Assembly: GCA_963619835.1 (NCBI GenBank)
Contig: CAVEYD010000001.1
Span: forward strand, 1 to 62,222
Direction: 5' to 3'
DNA length: 62,222 nucleotides
Source: Fimimonas sp963619835
Lineage (GTDB): Bacteria > Bacillota > Clostridia > Christensenellales > CAG-314
Position numbers and translations under genes: made by a program. The notes below the pieces were generated by a model. That model was given only the letters and a program-made list of their open reading frames with translations, was not told the origin of the DNA and ran no database searches. How positions within the stretch are numbered: position 1 is the first letter of the stretch; each line of letters starts with the position of its first letter. Positions 25,982-33,044 of the stretch are shown piece after piece.

Positions 25982-26902
25982 TTACTCAGATTTTGTATCG
26001 TCTGTGTCGCTTTCGGTTGCTGTTGCATTTTCAATCGGTTGATTGTTTGCTTCAACGTTTTGCGGATCGCTTGCAGAATCAACTTGCGGATCGCTTGCAC
26101 CACTTTGAGCATTTGCCAAACCTTGTTGACGAATGTACTCTTCAATTGCTTTTTGACGAATAAGTTCTTCGTCTTCGGCAGTGATTGTACGTTTGCCTTG
26201 GTTTTTAATTCCCAAAAGTGTACGAACAAAGTTGAACACTTCATATCCGAAAAACAGTACTAAAGGCAAAAGGATGCAAAGGCCAAAACCAAGTTGCGTG
26301 TTAAGAAAATCTAACGCTCCGCCAAGACCAGCAATTTTTTTGCCGGAATAAAGCGCAACAATGCGACCAACAGAAACTTGTTCGTAACTGCCGGCGGTAA
26401 AGTTGCCCGAAGAAGCTTCCGTTGCAAGTTGCTCGTCGGTAAGCTTGTTTTGAGCTAAGTCTCCGCGAGTGTAAACAGAAGTTACGTTGCCGTTAGAATC
26501 TTTTTCTACCTTGATGATACGGTGAGTGTTGTAAGCGGGTTGTCCTTCGATTTCCCACTCAAAAGTGATTACGTCGCCAACTTCAAGTTTGTTTAGTGCC
26601 GATTGATCGTCGTAGATATATGTTCCCAAAATAAGAGTTCCGGCTTTAAAACCGGCGGGTTTACTATCTGCAACACCTACGGGCTTGGTGCTGTCCATCG
26701 AATTGGTTTGCACGTTGAAGTAGCAACTGCCAAACATTTGGGGTACACCCTTTATGTTGTCTTTTCCGGTCTCTTTAGCATTGACGGATGCCGAAACAGC
26801 CAAAACTGTTACCAAAACGGCAAAAACCACAAATGCCCACAAAACAACGTTGAGCACAATGCCAAGGACTTTTTTTAATTTTTGTTTAGAGTTTGTGTCC
26901 AT
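25982..26902 (-). CDS. sipW: SipW-like (S26B) signal peptidase, 306 aa
   Basis: Membrane signal peptidase with Ser68 in QTNSMD, His127 in NTHRI and Asp148 in TRGDLA, the S26B (Ser-His-Asp) set. Transmembrane segments are at about 13-36 and about 225-245, with an acidic cytoplasmic tail. Expected to process the 'AWF' secreted subunits; it lies directly downstream of the short subunit gene, as sipW neighbours tasA in Bacillus. Start chosen at the ATG of MDTNSKQ with GGAG eight bases before it; the frame extends ten codons further. Symbol given by family, not by proven orthology. Confidence 0.88.
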   Translation of the reverse strand: MDTNSKQKLKKVLGIVLNVVLWAFVVFAVLVTVLAVSASVNAKETGKDNIKGVPQMFGSCYFNVQTNSMDSTKPVGVADSKPAGFKAGTLILGTYIYDDQSALNKLEVGDVITFEWEIEGQPAYNTHRIIKVEKDSNGNVTSVYTRGDLAQNKLTDEQLATEASSGNFTAGSYEQVSVGRIVALYSGKKIAGLGGALDFLNTQLGFGLCILLPLVLFFGYEVFNFVRTLLGIKNQGKRTITAEDEELIRQKAIEEYIRQQGLANAQSGASDPQVDSASDPQNVEANNQPIENATATESDTDDTKSE

Positions 26903-26968
26903 TCCATTTTCTCCATGGTTACTTGACGGCATAAAACAGGGCGCCTACTGTTTGCCAAATGTGATTTG

Positions 26969-26996
26969 AACGCAGGGAGAAAATTCTCCCCGCGTT
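26969..26996 (-). promoter_or_regulatory. Strong hairpin between the fibre-subunit and SipW-like genes
   Basis: A 13-bp stem including one G-T pair with a 2-base loop (AACGCGGGGAGAA with its complement) and no U tract. Such hairpins after a highly expressed first cistron often mark 3' ends made by processing and let downstream genes be expressed less. Confidence 0.55.
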
Positions 26997-27054
26997 AAAT
27001 CGAATTTTTGTTTAATTTCCCCAAAAAAATGGGTTAAAAGTTAGTCGCTTGTGA

Positions 27055-27957
27055 TTAAGCACCTGCAGCTACGCTTGTGCAAGCAAAGCTGATGTTGATA
27101 GAAAGACTATCAAGAGCGGTTGTCAAAGCTGCCGTATAATTGTTGGTGTAGTGAGCAGCATCTTCACCTTCAAAGTAAACATAAATTGTTATGTCTACTT
27201 GTGTCTTGCCTGAGCCTTCTACAAGTTCTAATTTACTAGACTTAGCATTTGAAAGTGTTGTCATAGGTGTTGTTCCTGTAGCAGAAGTGTTTATTGCAGC
27301 TACTGCTGTTTTTTCACTACCAACAGTATAGTTTGATGAACCACCTGAAACAGGTGCAAGAATAATCGTTTTGCTATCACAAACAACAGCAACTCTCAAA
27401 GATTTGCTAAGTAAGTTTGTCGATTCAACTGTGCAAGAACGGATCCACAAGTCTTCAAAAGAGGAAGATTGTGCATCGGGAACAACTGAAATTTTATCCC
27501 ATACAAAGTAGTAAAGTTCATCTCCCTCCGTGGATGTAGGATCTACATAGCCATAACCCGATTTTTTATCTGTGGGATCGCTTTTAACCCATTTTCCATT
27601 TTCATTTAATTTTTCGTATGTTCCAGTAGAATTAAAAGCGTCTGCCTTTTGTGCATCCGAGTGATACCAATTTGCACAATCTGCCGTGCTTGTAGGAAGA
27701 AGCTTATCTGCAGCGTCAGGTGTTATAAGATCAACGGAAGCAGTTAATGTTTTACGTTGTTCAGCAGTGAATGTGCCTTCTGTAGCATTAACTGTACGGC
27801 CGATAACGATACCACCTTCTGCACGTGCTTGAACTTTCATACCGCTTGCAACAACGGTTTTGTTCATAGAGAACCATGCATAGGTTGATGTTCCCATAAG
27901 TACTGCGCTGATAAGAAGCATGCAGAGTGCGGGAATAAGTTTTTTAAACTTTTTCAT
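27055..27957 (-). CDS. Candidate major fibre subunit, SipW-type secreted protein, 300 aa
   Basis: Classic short signal segment (KKFKKLIPALCMLLISAVLM) ending in TSTYAWFSMNKTVVASGM, the clearest 'AWFSMN' block in the window. The mature part is Ser/Thr/Ala-rich, lacks enzyme motifs and ends in a beta strand (LSINISFACTSVAAGA). Its strong AAGGAG and isolated position, with a 479-base leader gap carrying a hairpin and a strong hairpin downstream, suggest high separate expression. By analogy with TasA/CalY it is the best candidate for the main structural subunit (inference). Confidence 0.82.
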   Translation of the reverse strand: MKKFKKLIPALCMLLISAVLMGTSTYAWFSMNKTVVASGMKVQARAEGGIVIGRTVNATEGTFTAEQRKTLTASVDLITPDAADKLLPTSTADCANWYHSDAQKADAFNSTGTYEKLNENGKWVKSDPTDKKSGYGYVDPTSTEGDELYYFVWDKISVVPDAQSSSFEDLWIRSCTVESTNLLSKSLRVAVVCDSKTIILAPVSGGSSNYTVGSEKTAVAAINTSATGTTPMTTLSNAKSSKLELVEGSGKTQVDITIYVYFEGEDAAHYTNNYTAALTTALDSLSINISFACTSVAAGA

Positions 27958-28007
27958 TTTTGTTTTCTCCTTAAATTTGGATTTTTGTTTTGTTTTTTAT
28001 ATATTTA

Positions 28008-28026
28008 CCGTATGGCGCCCATACGG
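28008..28026 (-). promoter_or_regulatory. Leader hairpin of the fibre-subunit gene
   Basis: A perfect 8-bp stem CCGTATGG/CCATACGG with a 3-base loop, about 50 bases upstream of the start codon and not followed by a U tract. Plausibly a 5' stabilising or processing element. Confidence 0.5.
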
Positions 28027-28207
28027 GAAATACCAATTTGATTTTTGGTTTTTGGTTTTTTGTTAGCTTGTTTTTAATTTTGCCTTTTTTACCTTTTGTT
28101 TGTTAGCTTGCTTGCCAACAACTTTTAATTAAGCTTGTGTGTTTTGCGTTTTAAATTAGCAAACTTTACTAAAAACTTTTTACTAAAGTAAAACACCCAC
28201 AAAAAAC

Positions 28208-28236
28208 ATTTTACAACATTTTGGAAAAGCTTACAA
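28208..28236 (-). promoter_or_regulatory. Candidate internal promoter for the fibre-subunit gene
   Basis: TTGTAA (28231-28236) and TAAAAT (28208-28213) on the minus strand, 17 bases apart. Weak -35 match; it would give a leader of about 240 bases. Confidence 0.35.
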
Positions 28237-28436
28237 GTTTTTTTACTCAAAAAGTACAAGCAAGTTGGTTTTTAAGCAAGTTTTTTACTAAACAAGCTTC
28301 CAAAACAAGGGGTTTTGCAAACGCAAACGGAATGGATGTTTTTGCAGGAGAGAAATTTGCTCGCGAAGTAAAACCCCGTTTTGAAACAATTTTGGTGTGC
28401 CTGCACAGTGCAAGCAAGTTTGATTTTGAACGGCAA

Positions 28437-29231
28437 CTAATTTTGTTCGGTTGCTTCAACCACGTTGAACAACATGTCAAGTTTAAGTTGACCGCCCAAA
28501 ATGTCGTCGGTGCAATCCGGATCGTCACCTTCGAGCCAAATTACAACAGTGATTTTGGCAATGTCGCCGGGGGCAAAGTCCTTTACGATGCTTTGCGTAA
28601 CGGTTGCGTTGCTGGCAAAGTTGGTCATTACACGAGTTGGGTTGCCGTCTTCGTCCGAGTCAATTTCCGGATCGCCGTTGCCACCTGTTTTTGCCTTGGC
28701 AAAATCGGTGTACGAACCATCGGTTGTGATAACATCGGTTGCCGACTTGTAGTAGTCTTTGTTGTAGTACAAGCGGACACGTGCTGCATTTTCAATTCCC
28801 AAAGTTGCCGACGTTACAATTAAATCGTACTTGTACGAACATGTTGTTGTGCCGGTGTTTTTGAGAAAGAACGTGTAAGCAACGTAATTTTCGCCGTTGT
28901 GCTCGCCACCCTCGTCGTTGAGACTGACGGGCAAGGTTGTGCCGCTTATGTTTGTTATGGACTTGACGGCTTTAGAGTTGAGCCGTGAAGTTTGTTGAGT
29001 GAACGTGTCACTTTCCGACAGCGCAAGAGAGTAGTTTTGATTGTTGACGTCGGTTACGCTTACAGTGAAACTGCCGTAACGATTGAACAATACCGAGCAA
29101 ACATAGGCAATTAAAAGCAACGCTACAATTATGCCAATTGCTATTGGAATAATTTTGCGGAGCGCACGCTGTGTTGCTATGCTACCGGATGCCCTTGCGA
29201 GCGTAGATGATGGTTTTTTTTCGTTGAGCAT
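28437..29231 (-). CDS. TasA/camelysin-like membrane-anchored protein, 264 aa
   Basis: One N-terminal transmembrane segment (about 27-48, IIPIAIGIIVALLLIAYVCS) after a basic cytoplasmic start, then a beta-rich domain with camelysin-like phrases (YTFFLKNTGTTTCSYKYDL and, near the end, APGDIAKITVVIWLEGDDP before DILGGQLKLDM). It lacks the 'AWF' block, so it may stay anchored and act as a fibre base. The preceding gene's stop lies three bases before the ATG and within the ribosome-binding region, so the two are coupled. Similarity to TasA-type domains is by recognition, not by search. Confidence 0.75.
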   Translation of the reverse strand: MLNEKKPSSTLARASGSIATQRALRKIIPIAIGIIVALLLIAYVCSVLFNRYGSFTVSVTDVNNQNYSLALSESDTFTQQTSRLNSKAVKSITNISGTTLPVSLNDEGGEHNGENYVAYTFFLKNTGTTTCSYKYDLIVTSATLGIENAARVRLYYNKDYYKSATDVITTDGSYTDFAKAKTGGNGDPEIDSDEDGNPTRVMTNFASNATVTQSIVKDFAPGDIAKITVVIWLEGDDPDCTDDILGGQLKLDMLFNVVEATEQN

Positions 29232-29234
29232 TTA

Positions 29235-30008
29235 CTATACCTCTTGGATGCCCAAGACTTGCGCAGGGGTTTGCTCGTCTGTTGACGGCAGACTTCCAAC
29301 AAAATCTTGCGAAGGAACAACACCTACACAACTTGTGCTACGAAGCTTTTGCAAGTCCGCATCGTTTTGGACTTGGCTTGCTACCACTTGGCAACCAAGC
29401 CCGTTTGCAAACGTCAACAACGCGTTGAGCACCGAAAGACCATCGGTTTTTTGCAAGTAGCTTGTAAGCTCCGGCGCAAAAAGAATATCGGGCGTTAAGC
29501 TTGCAAGTGCTGTCATGGGGAACAATTTTGTTCCAAAACCTTCGACGGCAACTTTTAACCCTATTGCGCGTGTGGATGCAATTAGCTTTGTGTACTTTTC
29601 GGTCGCAAACAACAGTTCTTGCGGAAAAACAAAACAAAGTGTTTTTGCAAGCTTAGATTGACGTTCGACAATGGCATCGACACGATTGATAAAATCGGGA
29701 CGTTCGAGCACACACAACGGACAATCCATTGCAATGAAGTTGAACGATTTGCCTTGATCAAGCAAGATTTGTGCCATCTTTGCGCCTTTTGTTAAAAGTA
29801 CAAAGAAAAGTTCGGCTTGCATCTCGTCGGAAACGGCAGAAAAACTTTCCTGCGACAAACTTCCAAACAAAATGCTGTTTACTGTGCCGCGTTGGTAGTA
29901 CCCTACGATTTCATCGCCGTACAAATTCCACACGGGAGTAAATTTTACTTGAATGGGGGCAACTCCGCTTTCAAGCGTGCGTTGCACATAGCTGTTTAGT
30001 TGCGACAT
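29235..30008 (-). CDS. Degenerate EAL-domain protein, likely non-catalytic
   Basis: 257 residues with the EAL fold order but lacking the active-site residues: YYQRG (37-41) replaces EALxR, Asp replaces the Asn in FIAMDCP, FPQEL replaces the Glu line, EGFGTK (156-161) replaces DDFGTG, and DILFAPE lacks the catalytic Lys. It may bind c-di-GMP as a receptor or have lost binding too. No membrane segment. The ATG at 30006-30008 has a GAGGAGA site; the frame continues upstream only through the riboswitch terminators and is not coding there. First gene of operon A, directly behind a c-di-GMP-I riboswitch. Confidence 0.8.
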   Translation of the reverse strand: MSQLNSYVQRTLESGVAPIQVKFTPVWNLYGDEIVGYYQRGTVNSILFGSLSQESFSAVSDEMQAELFFVLLTKGAKMAQILLDQGKSFNFIAMDCPLCVLERPDFINRVDAIVERQSKLAKTLCFVFPQELLFATEKYTKLIASTRAIGLKVAVEGFGTKLFPMTALASLTPDILFAPELTSYLQKTDGLSVLNALLTFANGLGCQVVASQVQNDADLQKLRSTSCVGVVPSQDFVGSLPSTDEQTPAQVLGIQEV

Positions 30009-30042
30009 GGTACACTCTCTCCTCGTACACCGTGATTTAGGC

Positions 30043-30091
30043 AAATAAAAAAGTTGCAACTTAAATGTACCCTGTACAAAAAATTGCAACT
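30043..30091 (-). terminator. Second tandem terminator of operon A leader
   Basis: Stem AGTTGCAA/TTGCAACT (30052-30059 with 30084-30091) with an inner TGTAC/GTACA pairing, followed by TTTTTTATT on the minus strand. Lies 35 bases before the EAL-like start codon. Confidence 0.75.
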
Positions 30092-30101
30092 CGGCTGACT
30101 T
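30080..30101 (-). repeat. Duplicated 3' half of the riboswitch (downstream copy)
   Basis: 22 bases identical to 30151-30172. It repeats the aptamer's AGTCAGCC strand and the 5' strand of the terminator, without the 5' half of an aptamer. Confidence 0.85.
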
Positions 30102-30112
30102 ACCAAAGACAA

Positions 30113-30162
30113 TAAAAAAAGTTGCAATCATACGCATCACTAATGTGATGAAAATTGCAACT
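30113..30162 (-). terminator. First, aptamer-overlapping terminator of operon A leader
   Basis: Perfect 9-bp stem AGTTGCAAT/ATTGCAACT (30120-30128 with 30154-30162) enclosing a CATCAC/GTGATG hairpin, followed by TTTTTTTATT on the minus strand. Its 5' strand is the 3' edge of the aptamer. Confidence 0.8.
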
Positions 30163-30228
30163 CGGCTGACTTGTGAAGTCCCTATGGTTTTGCGTCGCCG
30201 CCTCACGACGGTTTTGCTAAATATTTAC
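30151..30228 (-). ncRNA. Cyclic di-GMP-I (GEMM-I) riboswitch aptamer of operon A
   Basis: On the minus strand: TTAGCAAAACC; a stem with GNRA loop GTGA (CCGTC/GGCGG); GACGCAAAACCATAGGG; a stem GACTT/AAGTC; then AGCCGAGTTGCAA. The G before CAAA that selects c-di-GMP is kept. The usual ACGCAAAGC reads ACGCAAAAC, a one-base departure from the operon B aptamer. Overlap with the terminator predicts an ON switch. Confidence 0.88.
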
Positions 30229-30241
30229 CTTTTGTGCTACT

Positions 30242-30271
30242 ACTATACCACAAGGCTTTGCCGAATGTCAA
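30242..30271 (-). promoter_or_regulatory. Promoter of operon A
   Basis: TTGACA (30266-30271) and TATAGT (30242-30247) on the minus strand, 18 bases apart. The start point would fall a few bases before the c-di-GMP aptamer. Confidence 0.75.
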
Positions 30272-30367
30272 CAATTTTTTGAAAGTTTTTTGAAATTTTT
30301 TTGTGCCAAAAACGGTTTTGTTGTGAAAGTGTACTTTTTTGTGTGATAAGTGTTTCTTTGCGTGAGA

Positions 30368-30850
30368 TTAGTCTTGGACTACAATAGTCTGTTTGTTTAG
30401 GCTGGTTAAAAACTTTTTGAAACTTTCGAGCGAAAGCACTACCGTTGCCGTATTGTCGCACGGGTGAAACTTGACGTTTTGCGCATTCCACACGTCAACA
30501 TCGATTAAAAGCGGAATTTGATTGCCTACTTCGTTGAGAAAAGCAAACGGCGAAACACTTCCGCGATGAACGGAAAGATCGGCAAAAAGCTTTTCTTCGG
30601 TGGCAAACTCAAACTTGGCACAACCGACGTAACCGGCAAGCTTGCGCATATCGGCTCGCTTATCGAACGGCAGTACTACAAGATAGTAGTTGTTTGACTT
30701 TTTGTCCTTAACGTACAAACTTTTGCAAGACATGCAGTTTGGCACATGAATGATCTGCCGAGATTCTTCTGTGGTGACAACCGCAGGATGTCGCAAAAGC
30801 GTGTAGGACAAGCCTAAACTTGTGAGATAATCGGTTACTTTTTGTATCAT
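30368..30850 (-). CDS. ProX/YbaK-family aminoacyl-tRNA deacylase
   Basis: 160 residues, typical for free-standing ProXp/YbaK proteins, which hydrolyse mischarged tRNA such as Ala-tRNA(Pro). The family pattern is visible: HPAVVTTEES near the start, CKSLYVKDKK and YYLVVLPFDKRADM in the middle, GSVSPFAFLNE and LLIDVDV near the end. Start chosen at MIQKVTDYL because the promoter at 30882-30910 places the transcript start only about 25 bases upstream; no Shine-Dalgarno site is visible. Divergent from rplI. The exact substrate cannot be read from the sequence. Confidence 0.85.
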   Translation of the reverse strand: MIQKVTDYLTSLGLSYTLLRHPAVVTTEESRQIIHVPNCMSCKSLYVKDKKSNNYYLVVLPFDKRADMRKLAGYVGCAKFEFATEEKLFADLSVHRGSVSPFAFLNEVGNQIPLLIDVDVWNAQNVKFHPCDNTATVVLSLESFKKFLTSLNKQTIVVQD

Positions 30851-30881
30851 AGTACTTTGTATATATTTATATACCACAATC

Positions 30882-30910
30882 ATTATACTACCACATTTTG
30901 ACTTTTGCAA
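30882..30910 (-). promoter_or_regulatory. Promoter of the ProX-type gene
   Basis: Perfect TATAAT (30882-30887) with TTGCAA (30905-30910) 17 bases upstream on the minus strand. Confidence 0.65.
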
Positions 30911-30951
30911 ACGATTTGCCACTGTTTTAGCGCAAAATGACACTGCAATTA

Positions 30952-30980
30952 TTGACGAAAATTAAAAAACATTGTATAAT
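30952..30980 (+). promoter_or_regulatory. Promoter of rplI
   Basis: TTGACG (30952-30957) and TATAAT (30975-30980), 17 bases apart, divergent from the ProX-type promoter. The leader holds a small TTGAGA/TCTCAA hairpin (30989-31002). Confidence 0.75.
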
Positions 30981-31056
30981 TGCCCTACATTGAGAAATCT
31001 CAAACGGACTTAGCAAACAGCTGTTTAATTTAATCTACGTCCGTAATAGGTGAAAT

Positions 31057-31494
31057 ATGAAAGTACTACTTCTTGCCGACGTGAAAGGTCAGGGTAAAAA
31101 AGGTGAAATAATAAACGTTTCGGACGGCTATGCAAACAACTTCCTTCTAAAAAAAGGCTTGGGAAAACTTGCAAACGCCGACACAATGAACGCTGTTGCC
31201 ATACACGACAAAGCTGTGGAACGTCAAAAGGCAGAGGAAAAGGCAGCCGCACTTGACGCCGCTAAAAAACTTAAAGGCGCAGTTGTAAAAATTGTTGCCG
31301 ACAAGGGAAGTCAAGGCAAGCTTTACGGAAGCATCACAGCAAAAGAAATTGCCGAACAACTTTGCAGTATGGGTTACACTGTGGACAAAAAACAAATTGT
31401 GCTGAAAGAGCCTATTCGCGTAACGGGAAACTATCAAGTAAACGTGCGCATGTATGCCGAAGTTGCCGTTGCAATTACCGTAATTGTAGAATAA
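31057..31494 (+). CDS. rplI: 50S ribosomal protein L9
   Basis: 145 residues, normal length. The N-terminal rRNA-binding domain is clear (MKVLLLADVKGQGKKGEI, VSDGYANNFLL), followed by the long connecting helix and the C-terminal domain (GKLYGSITAKEIAEQL). AGGTG precedes the ATG. Here it is a single-gene unit with its own promoter and terminator rather than next to rpsF/rpsR or dnaB. Confidence 0.96.
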   Translation: MKVLLLADVKGQGKKGEIINVSDGYANNFLLKKGLGKLANADTMNAVAIHDKAVERQKAEEKAAALDAAKKLKGAVVKIVADKGSQGKLYGSITAKEIAEQLCSMGYTVDKKQIVLKEPIRVTGNYQVNVRMYAEVAVAITVIVE

Positions 31495-31500
31495 TTTTGT

Positions 31501-31531
31501 AAAGGACGCCCCCAAAAAAGGACGTCTTTTT
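31501..31531 (+). terminator. Terminator after rplI
   Basis: Eight-pair stem AAAGGACG/CGTCTTTT with one G-T pair and a 14-base loop, ending in TTTTT. Confidence 0.7.
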
Positions 31532-31566
31532 CAAAAGAGAAACACACAAAACAATGTTCGTTTTTG

Positions 31567-31595
31567 TTGACTTAAAAATACCGTTTTGATATAAT
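31567..31595 (+). promoter_or_regulatory. Promoter of the marR-thioesterase operon
   Basis: TTGACT (31567-31572) and TATAAT (31590-31595), 17 bases apart. Confidence 0.75.
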
Positions 31596-31606
31596 ATCTC
31601 AAAACG
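31582..31606 (+). promoter_or_regulatory. Palindromic operator over the -10 box
   Basis: Perfect 8-bp inverted repeat CGTTTTGA/TCAAAACG with a 9-base centre that contains the TATAAT box. Position and symmetry fit an autoregulatory MarR site. Confidence 0.75.
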
Positions 31607-31621
31607 TTTGGAGACAAATTT

Positions 31622-32074
31622 ATGAGTAAATCAATTGCCGATTTGACCGATTTGATTTTTACATACTACCCCGCTGTGCGAAAAGTTTTTAGAAACTTGG
31701 TTTCGATTAAAGGTGTGCCTATTTCGATGACTCAACTTACTTGCTTAAACATTTTGGGCAAAAAGGAAAAACTATCAATGTCGGAACTGGCAGACGACCT
31801 AAATATGAGCAATCAACAACTGACTAAAGTTGTGGATGCTCTTGTAGATTTTGGCATGGCAAAGCGCACTATTGAACCTTCTAACAGACGTAAAATTTAT
31901 GCCGAAATTACCGAATACGGCAAAGAAACACTTACATCGCTTAGACAGGAACTTGACAAAAAGCTTAACCATATTTTGAAAAAAACTCCCGACGACGAAC
32001 TGGACAAACTGTACGAAAGTATTGCTCACATCGCTTGGTACTTTGGCTACAAAGATTATTCTAACAGAGACTGA
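31622..32074 (+). CDS. MarR-family transcriptional regulator
   Basis: 150 residues, winged helix-turn-helix: LSMSELADDLNMSNQQLTKV is the DNA-reading part (about residues 52-71) and EPSNRRKIYAEITEYGK the wing (about 84-100), flanked by dimerisation helices. GGAG precedes the ATG. It is followed five bases later by an acyl-ACP thioesterase gene, and its promoter carries a palindrome over the -10 box, so it probably represses its own operon. Ligand unknown; a fatty-acid-related signal is suggested by the neighbour, much as FabT (a MarR protein) controls lipid genes. Confidence 0.9.
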   Translation: MSKSIADLTDLIFTYYPAVRKVFRNLVSIKGVPISMTQLTCLNILGKKEKLSMSELADDLNMSNQQLTKVVDALVDFGMAKRTIEPSNRRKIYAEITEYGKETLTSLRQELDKKLNHILKKTPDDELDKLYESIAHIAWYFGYKDYSNRD

Positions 32075-32079
32075 CAACT

Positions 32080-32799
32080 ATGCTACCACAAAAAACATTT
32101 TTAAAACAATCTTTTGAACTTTTTGAAAGCGATTTTGACCACAACGAGAATTTGAAAATATCTCGTCTTATGGAATATATGCAAAATATCGCCACCACTC
32201 ACGCACAAAGCCTTGGTTTTGGTTGGTACGACTTGGACAAACGGGGACTTGTGTGGGTAGTTTCTAAAATGAAATTGCAGTTTTGCCGTCCCATAAGACG
32301 CGGTGAAAAATTTGTTACAATTTGCACTTGGCCACAAAAAGCCGATAAATTTTTTAGCAATAGATTTTTTACCATTCTAAACGAAAACAATGAGGAAGTG
32401 GCAAATGTACTTTCCGTTTGGCTGATAATTGACAAACAAAACAGAAAAATTGTGCCGTGCGGAAAAGTGGACCTTTTGAACGTCCCCGACTACGACGAAA
32501 CGTCTAACGGCGTTGTCAACAGTTTTGTTAGAATAAACAAAGAAAATTTGCAATTCAATTACAACTTTGTGGCACGTCAAAGTTTGTTGGACGTGAACGG
32601 ACACGTAAACAATACACACTACGTCGATTTTGCCCTGGATGCCGTAGAAGGTGCGCCAAAACAGATTGAAATTGTGTATCACAAGGAAATAAAGCAAAAC
32701 GACACAGTTGACGTTTACTCCGCGCGCACGGAAAACGACGCGGAAGTTTTGGGGGAAGTGCTTGGCACAACTTGCTTTACCGTGAAATTTGAGTACTAA
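32080..32799 (+). CDS. Acyl-ACP thioesterase
   Basis: 239 residues, double hot-dog acyl-ACP thioesterase of the bacterial FatA/FatB-related family, which releases free fatty acids from acyl carrier protein. The first hot-dog has the SRLMEYMQNIATTHAQ helix; the second has the active-site stretch SLLDVNGHVNNTHYVDF (about residues 166-182). Second gene of the marR operon, five-base gap and no good ribosome binding site, so translation is likely coupled. Confidence 0.88.
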   Translation: MLPQKTFLKQSFELFESDFDHNENLKISRLMEYMQNIATTHAQSLGFGWYDLDKRGLVWVVSKMKLQFCRPIRRGEKFVTICTWPQKADKFFSNRFFTILNENNEEVANVLSVWLIIDKQNRKIVPCGKVDLLNVPDYDETSNGVVNSFVRINKENLQFNYNFVARQSLLDVNGHVNNTHYVDFALDAVEGAPKQIEIVYHKEIKQNDTVDVYSARTENDAEVLGEVLGTTCFTVKFEY

Positions 32800-32865
32800 C
32801 AACCACCCTAAAAAATATTAAGCTATACGAAAATTTTTTTTGAGTAAATATCTTTTACTGTATTG

Positions 32866-32894
32866 TTGACAATTTTGAAGGAATTTAATATAAT
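32866..32894 (+). promoter_or_regulatory. Promoter of the P-type ATPase gene
   Basis: TTGACA (32866-32871) and TATAAT (32889-32894), 17 bases apart, a consensus-quality promoter just before the riboswitch. Confidence 0.8.
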
Positions 32895-32911
32895 AATTGT
32901 CATAAACTGAA

Positions 32912-33010
32912 TAGTGAGGGAGTAATTTGCGTACTTTGTGTACGAGACACTGCCAACAACAACACGATGTTTTTTACATCTGGTAATGTTATAATAAATG
33001 AGACTCACGC
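32912..33010 (+). ncRNA. yybP-ykoY (Mn2+) riboswitch
   Basis: The conserved blocks are GTGAGGGAGTAA at the 5' side and AATGAGACTCAC at the 3' side. They close a P1 stem (GTGAG 32914-32918 with CTCAC 33004-33008), with two hairpin arms between (GCGTACTTTGTGTACG and GATGTTTTTTACATC). The family senses Mn2+ and often precedes cation pumps, as here. Confidence 0.85.
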
Positions 33011-33044
33011 CAACTTTGTTAAGAGTGGCGTGTGTCTTTTTTTT
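33002..33044 (+). terminator. Riboswitch-controlled terminator before the P-type ATPase
   Basis: Stem GAC-T-CACGCCA with TGGCGTG-T-GTC (one T-T mismatch) followed by eight T. It overlaps the 3' strand of riboswitch P1, so metal binding should allow read-through. Confidence 0.85.

Larger units (their letters stand above)
27958..28436. other. Long non-coding leader before the fibre-subunit gene
   Basis: 479 bases, rich in T on the plus strand. It contains an imperfect inverted repeat based on AAAACCCC/GGGGTTTT blocks (about 28303-28386), a candidate promoter (28208-28236) and a hairpin (28008-28026). The plus-strand reading frame crossing it continues antisense into the neighbouring gene and is not supported. 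Confidence 0.5.

Noticed and set aside
19579..26902. Ordinary type I signal peptidases (LepB) for the two peptidase genes
   Set aside because: Both have His instead of the Lys general base, which places them in the SipW/S26B branch.
28221..28823. Plus-strand frame of 200 codons across the leader of the fibre gene
   Set aside because: No ribosome binding site, and it runs antisense through the TasA-like gene, whose coding evidence is much stronger.
30009..30206. Upstream extension of the EAL-like gene by 66 codons
   Set aside because: These codons cover both riboswitch terminators and part of the aptamer; a clear GAGGAGA plus ATG lies at 30006-30008.
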